64,000 bases of DNA. Origin: Sulfobacillus thermosulfidooxidans (lineage in GTDB: Bacteria > Bacillota > Sulfobacillia > Sulfobacillales > Sulfobacillaceae). The stretch's first letter is position 1; every line of letters begins with the position of its first letter. The notes beneath the pieces were generated by a model that was not told the DNA's origin, did not search any database, and was given only the letters and a program-made list of their open reading frames with translations. Position numbers and translations under genes: made by a program. Location of the stretch: the NCBI RefSeq assembly GCF_001280565.1, contig NZ_LGRO01000001.1, forward strand, positions 248,001-312,000, written 5' to 3'. Of the stretch, positions 36,327 to 45,437 are shown in pieces.

Positions 36327-37038
36327 GCCAGCGTGCCTCCCACAAGCCAAATCCGGCAGATCCTAACGGTCCGAGACCTGTCTGCCACAATAAGGTCAAA
36401 TCGCGGGGATGACCGGAGAGCATAAAGGTGCCGTGCCAGCCGGAGATGGCGGCGTGTTTGTAATGAATTACGTGATGAGTTAGTTGTAACGGATGCCAGT
36501 GCAGAGGTTCCAGGGGATCGCGATGGAGCAATTGCTGGCATTTGGTGGTGAGATTGCGATAAAGCAAGGTTGCAAACTGGGGGTCATGGGGCCCCACATA
36601 GATTTTTTGAGACTGGCCGGGAGGAGTGTAATAGGTTGTGATAGGGGATAAGGATAAGCCCAGGACGGTGGAGGTCGGGGCGTCATAGGTTTCCACACGT
36701 ACCGTGTCAATGAGAATAGGTTGATTGGCCAAGGTGCGAGAAGGTTGTGTGGTGAATGTGTGGAGCCAATGCTGGGCTAATGTCTCATCGGCGGTGGAAA
36801 TGGCGATGATGAGCGGTTGATCGAAATGAAGCTGGTGAGGCGTCATGGTTGTAAACGGCGTGAGGATTCGGGAAAAGCTAAAGGGGTGAATACGGTGCAC
36901 GCCGTGATCGGTGCGGTGCCAAAAGGCTTGAACGTCTGGGGGGAGAGCTTGGTAGAAAAACGCGGCAAGCAGATGGTTATAAGCCGTGGAGAGGGAAAAA
37001 GGCTGAGTTTGAGGAACGATTTTTAGCCACAATCGCAT
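36319..37038 (-). CDS. cas6: CRISPR RNA endonuclease Cas6
   Basis: This 239-residue protein has two RAMP-type ferredoxin-like halves and the C-terminal glycine-rich loop GLGPLGSAGFGLWEARW. Histidines in LTHHVIHYKHAAISG may be catalytic. It processes the repeat RNA. It is the first gene of the operon, with its start at 37038 after CCTCC-complementary GGAGG. It overlaps cas8b by 8 bases. Confidence 0.9.
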   Translation of the reverse strand: MRLWLKIVPQTQPFSLSTAYNHLLAAFFYQALPPDVQAFWHRTDHGVHRIHPFSFSRILTPFTTMTPHQLHFDQPLIIAISTADETLAQHWLHTFTTQPSRTLANQPILIDTVRVETYDAPTSTVLGLSLSPITTYYTPPGQSQKIYVGPHDPQFATLLYRNLTTKCQQLLHRDPLEPLHWHPLQLTHHVIHYKHAAISGWHGTFMLSGHPRDLTLLWQTGLGPLGSAGFGLWEARWHD

Positions 37039-37104
37039 AAGACCATGGGGCCTCCTTAATGTATCGTAGAAAAATCATGCGAGCGAGAGTCAACCAGTGT
37101 TATC

Positions 37105-37256
37105 ACACGGATTGTATTGCTGACAAAGGTTCTGATGGCGTTGTAATCTGTTGCTGTTTCTGCACCCAGTTTAGGGGAATGAGCAGACGTTGGCCGATTT
37201 GGATGGTCGGAATCGTGCGATTTTTGATTTCTGGGTGAGGGGTGTTATTTGACGAG
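37105..37256 (-). pseudogene. Excisionase-like HTH fragment
   Basis: The minus-strand frame encodes EIKNRTIPTIQIGQRLLIPL followed by NWVQKQQQI. It resembles the end of an excisionase-type DNA-binding domain, in which a Thr-Ile-Pro wing is followed by Ile-Pro. A well-placed AAGGAGG and GTG (MARQITP) lie just upstream but in another frame, so the first half of the domain is missing. It lies between cas6 and the iteron array. Confidence 0.4.
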
Positions 37257-37443
37257 CCACAATCAATCCTCCTTAAGAAAATGGAGTATTTCCTCGATGG
37301 GAATGAGAAATTGATGGAACGAATACAGAAAGAGAACAGTTGTTCTTGTGAAGATTATTCTAAAAAATTTCGCCCTGCATGTCAACCTAAAACCCTTGAT
37401 TTCATTAGTGATTTCCCGTATCATTTAATATTTTATCATTGCG

Positions 37444-37483
37444 TTTAGTATTGTTTAGTATTGTTTAGTATTGTTTGGTATTG
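37444..37483. repeat. Four tandem 10-base repeats
   Basis: TTTAGTATTG occurs three times exactly and once as TTTGGTATTG, head to tail, with a period close to one helical turn. The surroundings are AT-rich. It is interrupted on the right by the IS4 element. Confidence 0.8.
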
Positions 37484-37491
37484 TTATGTGG

Positions 37492-39065
37492 CTCAACTTT
37501 CGCAGGAGAAAAGTGTCCGAAAACATTGTCAAGGAAACGATTTTTGGCGTTTTCCTGACCGTTTGACAACAAAAAACGCCTCGTTTCTGGTATAATTTAG
37601 GTGTCCAACAAAAATTAACCAGAAAGAGGCAAGATAATGATACCACAAAATCATCCGGAGTCAACACTTTCTCAGTTCCTCTCGACGATCGGCTTCGCCC
37701 GCATTCTCCATGCGGCAGGCATCCATAAAGCTGCGGTGGGGATCGCTCCCCGTATCGTGGTACCGTGTCTCCTCGGCCTGATCTTCACCCAGCGGAATTT
37801 CTGGCGGTGGTTGGAAACCCGCCAATCCGACGCCGTGCCATTCGGCAAAGACGTGATCTACCGTTTCCTCAATGACCCCCGCTGGAATTGGCGCCGCGTT
37901 TTAAGTCACGTGGCGCGAGAGGTCTATCGGCATGTGCGGCCCTTATCTCAGCACGTCGCGGTCTTCGCCTTGGATGATAGCCTGTATGATCGCTCCCGGA
38001 GCCAGGGAGTCGAACTGATGGGACCTCTCTTTGACCATGCCGCTCAGCGCATGCGCCGGGGATTTCGGTGGCTGGTGCTGGTCTGGACCGATGGCCAGAC
38101 GATTATTCCGTCCGATTTTGCCTTATTGACCACGCAAAAAGTCGACCAGCGTCAACCGGCCCACGCTGGGATTCCGTCGCGGAGTCCCGGCGCCGCACGG
38201 CGCCGAGAAGCGCTGTTGCCCGCCCCCACGGTAGCTGTGGGGCTGATCCAGCAGGCTCTGAAGAACGGATTGCATGCCGCGTATGTCGTCTGTGATCGCT
38301 GGTTTACCACGCCCACTTTAATCCGTCGCATTGTGGACGAGACCGGGTGTGAGGTTATTGGCATGCTCAAAAATAGCTCCCTGCGCTATGTCTGGCAGGG
38401 ACGGCTCCTCACCTTGTCGCAGATCTATCGGGCCTTGCGCCGCTCGTGGAGTCGTCATGAACTGCAAGGATCAGTCGTGGTGCATCTCCCCACTCCGGGG
38501 GGACTCCTGCCGGTCAAACTCGTGTTTATCCGCGATCGGCGCGGTCATTCGCGGGAATGGCTGGCATTGCTGTGCACCGAGATCCGTCTGCCCGACGACG
38601 AAATCGTCCGGCTGTATGGGAAACGATGGGACATTGAAACATTCTTCAAAGTCAGCAAATCCTTGTTGGGACTGGCCCGGGAATTTCAGAGTCGATCCTA
38701 TGATGCCTTGATTGCACACACGACTTTAGTCTGTTGGCGTTATCTCTTTTTGACCGAGGAAACGCGCACGGAACAGGATTTGCGCTCCATCGGGTCCTTG
38801 TTTTTTGTCATGGTGGATGAGCTGGTCGATTTAACCTGGGCCATCGTCTGGGATCAGATCATGGCCGCCTTCGAGGCGGCGCTGCGCGACACGCTCGATT
38901 TGACACCCGACCAAGTGGAGGCGCTCTATCAAGCGTTTCTGCAAAGGCTCCCGGCCCCACTCCGCGACCGGATCGACGGCCTCCAGAAGTCCAGCTCCGA
39001 TCAAAAAGCCCGCAAAGCGGCATAGCTCAAGGCAAAAGGCTCAGTCTTTACCTGAGAAAGTTGAG
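37492..39065 (+). mobile_element. IS4-family insertion sequence
   Basis: The terminal inverted repeats begin CTCAACTTTCGCAGG (left, 37492) and CTCAACTTTCTCAGG (right, complement ending at 39065). ATGTGG occurs directly outside both ends (37486-37491 and 39066-39071), a probable 6-bp target duplication. It contains one intact transposase gene. Confidence 0.8.
37637..39025 (+). CDS. IS4-family DDE transposase
   Basis: This 462-residue transposase has the first Asp in VFALDDSLYDRS, a second in AYVVCDRWFTTP, and the C-terminal Tyr-Arg-Glu-Lys-type signature YGKRWDIETFFKVSKS. The frame is intact. A C-run or frameshift is not needed, so it may be active. The stop is TAG. Confidence 0.85.
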   Translation: MIPQNHPESTLSQFLSTIGFARILHAAGIHKAAVGIAPRIVVPCLLGLIFTQRNFWRWLETRQSDAVPFGKDVIYRFLNDPRWNWRRVLSHVAREVYRHVRPLSQHVAVFALDDSLYDRSRSQGVELMGPLFDHAAQRMRRGFRWLVLVWTDGQTIIPSDFALLTTQKVDQRQPAHAGIPSRSPGAARRREALLPAPTVAVGLIQQALKNGLHAAYVVCDRWFTTPTLIRRIVDETGCEVIGMLKNSSLRYVWQGRLLTLSQIYRALRRSWSRHELQGSVVVHLPTPGGLLPVKLVFIRDRRGHSREWLALLCTEIRLPDDEIVRLYGKRWDIETFFKVSKSLLGLAREFQSRSYDALIAHTTLVCWRYLFLTEETRTEQDLRSIGSLFFVMVDELVDLTWAIVWDQIMAAFEAALRDTLDLTPDQVEALYQAFLQRLPAPLRDRIDGLQKSSSDQKARKAA

Positions 39066-39260
39066 ATGTGGGAAAAAACCTCAAAAAATTTTTTATCCCG
39101 CCATCTTGAGGCTACGGGATGAGTCTTTGTTAATCGATGAGGGAACTCATGGTCATTGCGATGGAGAGGACACAGATTGCTTGGAGATGATAGGGAATCT
39201 CATCGCGAACGGGTTGAGTGATAAATTTCTCGCAAACCCTAGCCAAACCGTCAGGGTTGG

Positions 39261-39662
39261 CTAAACCGAAGAGGGGTGATGAGAGATTGGCTGGTGGGGA
39301 TGCGGTTTAGTCACATACATTGCACGATAGAGGGGAACGACCGGGAGAGAACCGGGTTGGATCGGATGCCGTGTGAGAATGACACTGATCACGGCGAGGG
39401 CATAACCAGGTGGCGTATGCTGCCGGATGATTTGCATGATGATGAGCGTCTGATCCGTTGGGCGTAGGGCATGCGTGAGATGAAGAGCCACCGTGGTGTT
39501 CGCCATACTGAGGCTTATGATGAGAGGAATTCGTCCGGCTAAGGGATGCATGACATGGCCAGCGAGACTCACACTGATAGGGCTGAGCCTAGAAAAGATT
39601 ATCTTGTAGGTTAAACTACCCAGAATGACAACGAAGAGGACGACGAATGACAGCGATGACAA
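39261..39662 (-). CDS. Putative membrane protein
   Basis: This 133-residue frame starts with TTG and has no clear ribosome site. Hydrophobic segments are near residues 3-20 (LSFVVLFVVILGSLTYKIIF) and weaker ones near 45-60 and 80-100. It overlaps the preceding membrane-protein gene by 47 bases. The function is unknown. Confidence 0.4.
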   Translation of the reverse strand: MSSLSFVVLFVVILGSLTYKIIFSRLSPISVSLAGHVMHPLAGRIPLIISLSMANTTVALHLTHALRPTDQTLIIMQIIRQHTPPGYALAVISVILTRHPIQPGSLPVVPLYRAMYVTKPHPHQPISHHPSSV

Positions 39663-39951
39663 AAAAGAGAATGAGGACGGTCATCAAGCTATAAACGATC
39701 AGCAGGAGAAGCGTTCCGACAAGGAGAAGTTTGCCAATGATATTGCCCCAGAACCGGATCCGTTCTCGCCACGGTTTGCGCGGTGTGGGGAAATGGCGGA
39801 GGACGTCGATGGTGCTCAACAACAGTACGGCGCCGGGCGGGATGAATGAGAGCCACGAGAGCGACGAGAGGATGAGGGCCGAGTAAACCAGAACCTGATG
39901 GAGCAGGGAGAGCGTCCAAAGGACCCATCCGATAGGGCCGGCGTAGACCAA
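39616..39951 (-). CDS. Putative membrane protein
   Basis: This frame of about 111 codons starts with TTG or an internal ATG. It has three hydrophobic segments: near residues 8-30, near 33-48, and LLLVGTLLLLIVYSLMTVLI near the C-terminus. It is in a small membrane/DnaJ gene cluster. The function is unknown. Confidence 0.45.
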   Translation of the reverse strand: MVYAGPIGWVLWTLSLLHQVLVYSALILSSLSWLSFIPPGAVLLLSTIDVLRHFPTPRKPWRERIRFWGNIIGKLLLVGTLLLLIVYSLMTVLILFFVIAVIRRPLRCHSG

Positions 39952-40043
39952 TGATAGACACGCTGAACACCGGCGATTATAGCGCTTCTTTCGGTGGGCA
40001 TGCTGTTGGTGCGAGGATGTGGAGACTGGTGCGGAGACTGGTG

Positions 40044-40286
40044 TTAAGCTGTGTCAGCGGTTGTGGCACGATAGGTCGTGGTCTGCCGTAAGCTGTCGAG
40101 CAAGAGGTCCCGCGCAGTGCTGCATTGTTTGAGAATTTCCGTGGCGCGAATGCGCTCAGTCGGCGTCTTAAACCGGTCGGGATGGAATTGGATGGCAGCT
40201 TGGCGAAAGGCTTGATGGACGTCTTCGGCGGTATAGGGCTGGAGAAGGTCTAATCCGAGCATTTGGTAGGCTTTAGTGTGATCCAT
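40044..40286 (-). CDS. J-domain protein
   Basis: This 80-residue protein is a short J domain: YQMLGLDLLQPYTAEDVHQA, then FRQAAIQFHPDRFKTPTERI with the HPD motif. It lacks the Gly/Phe and zinc domains of DnaJ. It may recruit DnaK to an element-encoded process. It overlaps the upstream membrane-protein gene by 14 bases. Confidence 0.75.
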   Translation of the reverse strand: MDHTKAYQMLGLDLLQPYTAEDVHQAFRQAAIQFHPDRFKTPTERIRATEILKQCSTARDLLLDSLRQTTTYRATTADTA

Positions 40287-40521
40287 GATCGGGCCTCCGG
40301 GCGGTGTTCAGAAATTTAAAGAGACGGGTGACGATACATGCGGCTAGGCACCCGCCTAACAGCACGCCGATGGCAAAGAGGCGCACGGGGTGGAGCGTAA
40401 GGCGCAACAGACCGGTATGGTGGTAAAGCGTCGTATAAACCATGGCCGTGGCAAAGAAAAAGCTCGCGCTTAAGGCGGCAAAAAGCCATCCATGGCGGGT
40501 CCGATAGGCTGATGGCCACAT
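40273..40521 (-). CDS. Small membrane protein
   Basis: This 82-residue protein has two hydrophobic segments (WLFAALSASFFFATAMVYTT and LFAIGVLLGGCLAACIVTRL). It starts at ATG 40521 with AAAGAGA upstream. It is coupled to the J-domain gene, suggesting a membrane-tethered pair. Confidence 0.55.
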   Translation of the reverse strand: MWPSAYRTRHGWLFAALSASFFFATAMVYTTLYHHTGLLRLTLHPVRLFAIGVLLGGCLAACIVTRLFKFLNTARRPDHGSH

Positions 40522-40615
40522 TATCGTTGTCTCTTTTCGTTGGATGTCCAAAATGGCGTGGATGCGGATGATGTCGAACTGAAAGAGCTTGATACAGTCT
40601 ATTATAGCAAATGCG

Positions 40616-41432
40616 TTAGGACTGGGCCGCACTGCGTAATAACGCATAGAGGTCGGGGTGTTGCCGGAGACGGGTGAGGCCCTCGTGGACGATTTGTTGA
40701 ATGCGTTGGGATGAGAGGTGTTCTTGGCGGGCAATCGCGGCAAAGGTTTGGGGTTCGTGATCCGGCCAGCCGAGCCAAGCCATGACAATCCGGCGCTGGC
40801 GGGTGGGCAGCATCTGAAAGGCTTGGGTAATACGGGCTTGGTGGTCGCGGGCAATGACCACATCGTCCGGGGACGGGTCGCTGGCGGGAATAATCGCGGC
40901 TAAGGGATCGTCGCTGTCCGCCGTGCTGGCGGGTTCATCTAAGGATTGCCAGGGGTGGTCGGCGGCCAGCATGGCGCGTTGTAGGTCGTTGAGCGAATGG
41001 GATTCGTCCTCGCTGTCGCGCAATGCGGTCAGCTGTTGCACGGCGTGGACGGGTAAGCGAATGAGCCGGCTTTCGTTGTCCATCGCGCGTTGGATAGCTT
41101 GGCGAATCCAGAAGGCAGCATACGTGCTTAAGGCGGTCTGTTGGGTGACATCAAATTTGTCAATGGCGTGGATGAGGCCGATGACGCCCTATTGAAAGAG
41201 GTCGTCCCACGGCAAGCCACGGTCCCGGTATTTTTGGGCAATATGGGCGACCAGGCGCAAGTTGTGACGGATGAGGAGAGCGCGAGCGTGTTGGTCGCCG
41301 TGGGCCGCAGCTTCCAGATATTGGCGCGTGGTGGCGGCGTCTAACGGAGGAATGGTGGTGAGGGCGTTCAGCCCGTCGTCACAGGTTGGATCATCAAATT
41401 GGATCATCAAACGAAGAAAATGGGGTCGTCAT
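40616..41432 (-). pseudogene. RNA polymerase sigma-70 factor with two lesions
   Basis: Region 2 (LLIRHNLRLVAHIAQKYRDR, GLPWDDLFQ, stop, GVIGLIHAIDKFD, then STYAAFWIRQAIQRAMD) and region 4 (RQEHLSSQRIQQIVHEGLTR) are present. An in-frame TAG at about 41191-41193 falls in the highly conserved core where Glu or Gln is expected. At the N-terminus a 13-base tandem duplication (TTGGATCATCAAA at 41386-41398 and 41399-41411) throws the original ATG at 41432 out of frame. Re-initiation at 41083 or 41410 is conceivable but would give partial proteins. Confidence 0.75.
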
Positions 41433-41464
41433 ACGGATAACCTCGCATAAGGGAGAGACATCTG

Positions 41465-42298
41465 TCAAGAGATGAGAGCCGAAGCAGGAGTTTGTTGAGC
41501 GGCGTGAATCCATGAGGTCAGGCAATCGATCCGGTGCTGAATGATATCAAGTAACTGCCAAAGTCGGTCGGGTTGTGCGTGTGACCAGCCGGCGAGGTAG
41601 GCCGCGCTATAAACGGCGGTGTCTAATCCGAGGGATTGCGCAATGAGGTAGGCCGTGGATTCGGCGGCGCATTCTTCCCAGGACCGGTCCCAGGTTTCGT
41701 CATGAGATTCATTGAGACCGGCGTAGTGGGCCCATTCATGGAGCAGGGTTTTAAGTTGCTGATCGGGAGCTAAATCTTGGCGAATCTGAATGGATTGCGT
41801 TGCGCGAATATAGGCGCCGTTGGCTCCGGTCGGTAAGATTTCGGGGGACACGAACTGGACGGGAATGGGACTGTGTTCGATGAGCGCTGTAAGGGTGTCG
41901 GTGAACGTGGCAGTAGTGAGAAGTGGCGGATCGAGAGGGAGTAAAGGATTGCCTTCGGTTTGACTGATATCGAACACGGTGACCCAGCGAAAGCCTTTCA
42001 ATTGAGGGAGGGCGGCATCGGGGTTCTCGGGTTCGGAGGGATCGGGAGTTTTGACAATGATGGGCGCCAGAATTTTGAGGCCGTGCTGGCCTTTTTTCAC
42101 GAAACGTCCAAGGGCTTTCCAGGTGTGAAAGCCGGCGACGCGGGTCGCCTGAGGCATTTGTGCCCAAATTAACAGGCGATTGGCCAAGGAATAGTGCCAA
42201 AATTTTTGGGCGGTACGTAGAAAATCGGTCCAGGCATCTTGCTCGGTGAGGGCGGTTAGATGCTGGCGAATGAGGTCTTCGCGTTCTTGACGAGTCAT
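41465..42298 (-). CDS. ArdC-like antirestriction protein
   Basis: This 277-residue protein has an N-terminal single-strand-DNA-binding ArdC domain (WHYSLANRLLIWAQMPQATR, then GFHTWKALGRFVKKGQHGLK). A C-terminal zincin metallopeptidase-type domain follows, with LLHEWAHYAG (HExxH) and EECAAESTAYLIAQSLG supplying the third ligand. It is typical of conjugative plasmids and ICEs, protecting incoming DNA. It starts at ATG 42298 with AAAGGAGC upstream. Confidence 0.8.
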   Translation of the reverse strand: MTRQEREDLIRQHLTALTEQDAWTDFLRTAQKFWHYSLANRLLIWAQMPQATRVAGFHTWKALGRFVKKGQHGLKILAPIIVKTPDPSEPENPDAALPQLKGFRWVTVFDISQTEGNPLLPLDPPLLTTATFTDTLTALIEHSPIPVQFVSPEILPTGANGAYIRATQSIQIRQDLAPDQQLKTLLHEWAHYAGLNESHDETWDRSWEECAAESTAYLIAQSLGLDTAVYSAAYLAGWSHAQPDRLWQLLDIIQHRIDCLTSWIHAAQQTPASALIS

Positions 42299-42451
42299 CG
42301 TGTGCTCCTTTCGGGATAAGATGGGGGAGGGTTGATTGAGAGGGCGAAGAATTTTATGATGAAAGAGGACATTCGACATCCCCTTTGTGTGAGAGAGGCG
42401 GCTACAGGATGCTGTAGCCGCCTCGTCGTTTTTTGTTGTCGCTTTGGACAG

Positions 42452-42480
42452 AAAAAAAGCCCGGCGGATTCGCCGGGCTT
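42452..42480 (-). terminator. Rho-independent terminator
   Basis: AAGCCCGGCG-GATT-CGCCGGGCTT is followed by TTTTTTT on the minus strand. It lies directly after the stop of the interrupted gene at 42491. Confidence 0.75.
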
Positions 42481-42743
42481 AAGGGATTGGTTACCACCAC
42501 AGGTAGAGGCCGCCGCCCTGGTCGGCTAAGCGTTGGAACCATTGCGTCAGCCCGACAATGGTGGGGAACGGAATGGGAGAATCGGAATTTTGGAAATCCA
42601 TCCAATCGGTATCAGGATGTTCGTCGATCCATTCTTGCAGGGCATCGGCCATGTCGATGATGTCGTTATTGCTTAATAGAGTTTTATTGAGAGGACTACC
42701 CGTTATTTGTCCAATCATGTTAGCGAGTCGGCTGCCGTCAACT

Positions 42744-44077
42744 GCTCCCATCTATAGAGATGGGAGCTTGTATCTCCCCGGAAGTGCGAACGACTTTCGT
42801 CTCCTTCCTTGACTTAGGGATACATCGTGGGGTGGTTGACAACACCCCGGCCACACAGGTCATGCCTGCGCGGCCACTGCCACCCGGTACTCGATTCCCT
42901 TTCGGTGCAGATTCATAGCGCCAATGCGATCATCATGGGACCGATAATGGCAGTTCTGACACGCAAACCGATGGTGTTTCTTATTGCGATTGCCTTTCTC
43001 GGTGTGACCACATTTCGGACACGTTTGCGATGTATAATGCGGATCCACCGCAATCACTTTCAATTGTGCTTTGGCTGCCTTGTACTCGATCATCTGCCGC
43101 AGTTGATAATACGCCCACGATACGGATTCATAGCGATTCCGTTTCCGCACCTTTTCTGTGGCGGTGCGTATTCCCGTCAAATCTTCCAAGACAAACACTG
43201 TGTTCTTGCCATACCGTTCAACGAGTGCCTTACTGACCTGATGATTGACATCGGTCATCCAACGGGTTTCTCGTTGCCCGATCTTCTTGAGTCGCCGCCT
43301 TGCTGACGGCGTTTGGCGTTGTTGCAAATGCCGTCTCAGCTGCTTGTAGTGCCCACGGCGATCTTTTATCGGGCGACCTTTGATAAACCACGTCTGACCA
43401 TGGGAATCATAAACGATGAGAAAATTCAAGCCCCTATCCACGCCGACAATTTCTTTGAGTTGTTCCCATTCTGTCTCTTCGATGCATTGGGTCATGGGGA
43501 TGTGCAAAAAGAACTTCCCGTGTTTATAAACCACTTTTGCCGTGCCGAACTTCCACGTTCCGTCGAAGAAGTGTTTCATCCCTTGGGATTCGAACGGCAC
43601 TTGGATTCTTTCTTCCAGGGTGTTGACGGAAAACACGCCTTGTGCCAGCGAATAGTCACGATTCCAGACCCAATCCAGTTCGGGCTTTTTGAATTCTACT
43701 TTCGTCCAGTCGTGGCTGTTTTCCATCGTGCTTTTGTATCGGGCGATCACTGTCTTGGTAACCGATTGCGCCATTTGCGAACGAAGACCAAACTCTTTGC
43801 GCAACGGATGGTAAGTGAGGGTATGCAAACTGGCTTGAACCAGCTTTTTTGATGTGTAAATCACACACCCGACACATCATTACAGCCTTTACGATATGCC
43901 TGTAATGTTTGCTGTCACATCGTTTGTTGTGCGTCAGTCGGCAAAATCTTAACTTTTGCAGTTAACACAAGCTCCACACGATCACCGCCTTTCAAAAACG
44001 ATATCACATCTTTGGTGATACTTTGAAAGGAAAAAGTCTGTGGCAATTCCTCCCCCACTTTAGAAGTGGGAGTATCC
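42744..44077 (-). mobile_element. IS605-type element with tnpB only
   Basis: Subterminal hairpins are at the ends: GCTCCCATC/GATGGGAGC at 42747-42770 and CTCCCCCACTT/AAGTGGGAG at about 44050-44072. No tnpA is present. Insertion occurred inside a small gene. Bounds are approximate because IS200/IS605 elements make no target duplication. The stretch from the tnpB stop to the 42747 hairpin, read leftward, would contain its guide (omega) RNA scaffold. Confidence 0.7.
42860..43977 (-). pseudogene. tnpB: TnpB nuclease, N-terminus broken
   Basis: The main frame (to 43864) has the RuvC residues GVDRGLNFLIV (Asp), FVLEDLTGI (Glu) and SHDDRIGAMNL (Asp), and a zinc finger CPKCGH...CQNC. The expected first 40 residues (LTAKVKILPTDAQQTM, LQAYRKGCNDVS) lie upstream in a different frame and carry a TGA at 43923-43925. 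The N-terminal wedge domain is therefore lost unless another start is used. Confidence 0.75.
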
Positions 44078-44331
44078 TTGCCACATTGCCATGACAGCCG
44101 GTGGCGTGGGGATGAAAGAGGTCGGGGGTAAAGACGGCACAAGGTCAGCGAACCACTTAGCGGGGGCATCTGTGATTTTGATGGCATAACAATCTAAGCT
44201 CATAAAGTCAAAACTCCTTTCACACAAATTTATAGGTCGGATAATAAGAAACGGAAAAACAGAAACCGAAAACGTGGCAATGTGTACCTCTGCATAAGAT
44301 TGGGCCGTATCTTTTGCATAAGAAGAAGTCT

Positions 44332-44913
44332 TTAACGACAGTAGTCAGATAGCATGTCTTTTGCTTGCAACGCAAAATCGGGCACCGTTTTTTGGAGTGA
44401 TTTCAAGATAGCAGGCACCGAATCCATGGGTGCACACCGTTCTGCTGCTAATTCTTGGAGTGCATTAAAAAATTCTTGTGGGGCAAGCTCTAGCTGATGG
44501 CGAAGAAACGGGTCCGGGTGCTGAATGTTCACCCGGCAGAATCCGGAAGGCACAACAAAATCTTTGAGGTTCGCCGTGACTAAGATATCGGCGTCACTGG
44601 CAATGGCGGCAGCTAACACATGACGATCTTTTGGGTCATTCGGCATGACGTTAATGAAATGTTGATACAGGTTGCGCTCTACCATGGCTTCGGGAAAAGC
44701 GTCCTCCATCACACGCCGAAGGTCCTGTGCTTTGGATTGGGCTACGGCAGGATCTTCGACTTTCGCGCGTTTGACAATGTTTCGTTGCATCTCATCCAAG
44801 ACATCGGGACTCCAGCGGATTTGACAGATACCGGTTTCAGCCACGGTGAGAATGACATCCCGGAGATTCGGAGGAAACAGGACGCACGCGTCTAAGAATG
44901 CGACAAAAGCCAC
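44332..44913 (-). CDS. PIN-domain toxin (VapC-like)
   Basis: This 193-residue protein has PIN acidic residues Asp in FLDACVLFP, Glu in VLDEMQRN, Asp in PKDRHVLAAA and Asp in ASDADILVTA. It is a predicted ribonuclease. It lies 2 bases after its antitoxin gene and is an intact paralogue of the frameshifted copy at 5496-6075. Confidence 0.8.
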   Translation of the reverse strand: MAFVAFLDACVLFPPNLRDVILTVAETGICQIRWSPDVLDEMQRNIVKRAKVEDPAVAQSKAQDLRRVMEDAFPEAMVERNLYQHFINVMPNDPKDRHVLAAAIASDADILVTANLKDFVVPSGFCRVNIQHPDPFLRHQLELAPQEFFNALQELAAERCAPMDSVPAILKSLQKTVPDFALQAKDMLSDYCR

Positions 44914-44915
44914 GT

Positions 44916-45383
44916 TTACGGCTCCCGTTCAACGAAATCATCCGATTCATACAATCCTATGCTCTCCGATACGCGCACTATCTGATGGATGCGGTCCTTA
45001 CGCAAACGATTCCGGTTCTGCTTGTACTCCATGAGGTCCCTCAAAAGGATACGACGATGCGATCCCACGGTGTGATATGGGATATGGCCCGTTTCGAGCA
45101 GCTTAATCAAAAACGGACGGGAAACCTGCAACAGATCCGCAGCCTGTTGCGTCGTCAACTCCTCTTCGTAGTGCAAAATTGCGACGGAATGCCCTTGGGC
45201 TAACTGTTGGATGGCTGCTATCAACACGCGAACCAGCGGTGTGGGGAGATCCACGGCGTCATGCTGAGCGTCATCCATCAGAACCAGCCGATGAGAGTTC
45301 GGACGCGCTGCGAGGTCTTCTGCCACACGCTTAATCGGTTCGATATCTTGCTTTTTCGGCGTGATTAGCACGTTGTCTGACAT
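44916..45383 (-). CDS. Excisionase-type HTH antitoxin of PIN module, copy 2
   Basis: This 155-residue protein has the helix-turn-helix TTQQAADLLQVSRPFLIKLL followed by GSHRRILLRDLMEYKQNRN. It starts at ATG 45383 (GGAGAAA upstream) in place of the longer frame. It is strongly similar to 6078-6545. It probably autoregulates through the shared promoter region. Confidence 0.75.
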   Translation of the reverse strand: MSDNVLITPKKQDIEPIKRVAEDLAARPNSHRLVLMDDAQHDAVDLPTPLVRVLIAAIQQLAQGHSVAILHYEEELTTQQAADLLQVSRPFLIKLLETGHIPYHTVGSHRRILLRDLMEYKQNRNRLRKDRIHQIVRVSESIGLYESDDFVEREP

Positions 45384-45437
45384 ATTTATCGTTTCTCCTG
45401 TCTCTGTTTCCCTCAACGATCCTATCATATCAATCGT

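Larger units (their letters stand above)
42491..44203 (-). pseudogene. Small hypothetical gene interrupted by a TnpB element
   Basis: The 5' part starts at ATG 44203 (AAAGGAG upstream) and encodes MSLDCYAIKITDAPAKWFAD to about 44078. The 3' part at 42491-42743 encodes LSNNDIIDMADALQEWIDEH, PDTDWMDF and a Trp-Trp terminus. The element at 42744-44077 separates the two. A second, decayed member of the family is at 53700-53950. The function is unknown. Confidence 0.7.

Noticed and set aside
1863-41193. Genome-wide recoding of TAG as a sense codon.
   Set aside because: TAG ends the FapA-like, TPR/HD-GYP-like, cas5, IS4 and 24495 genes, the last directly before a terminator.
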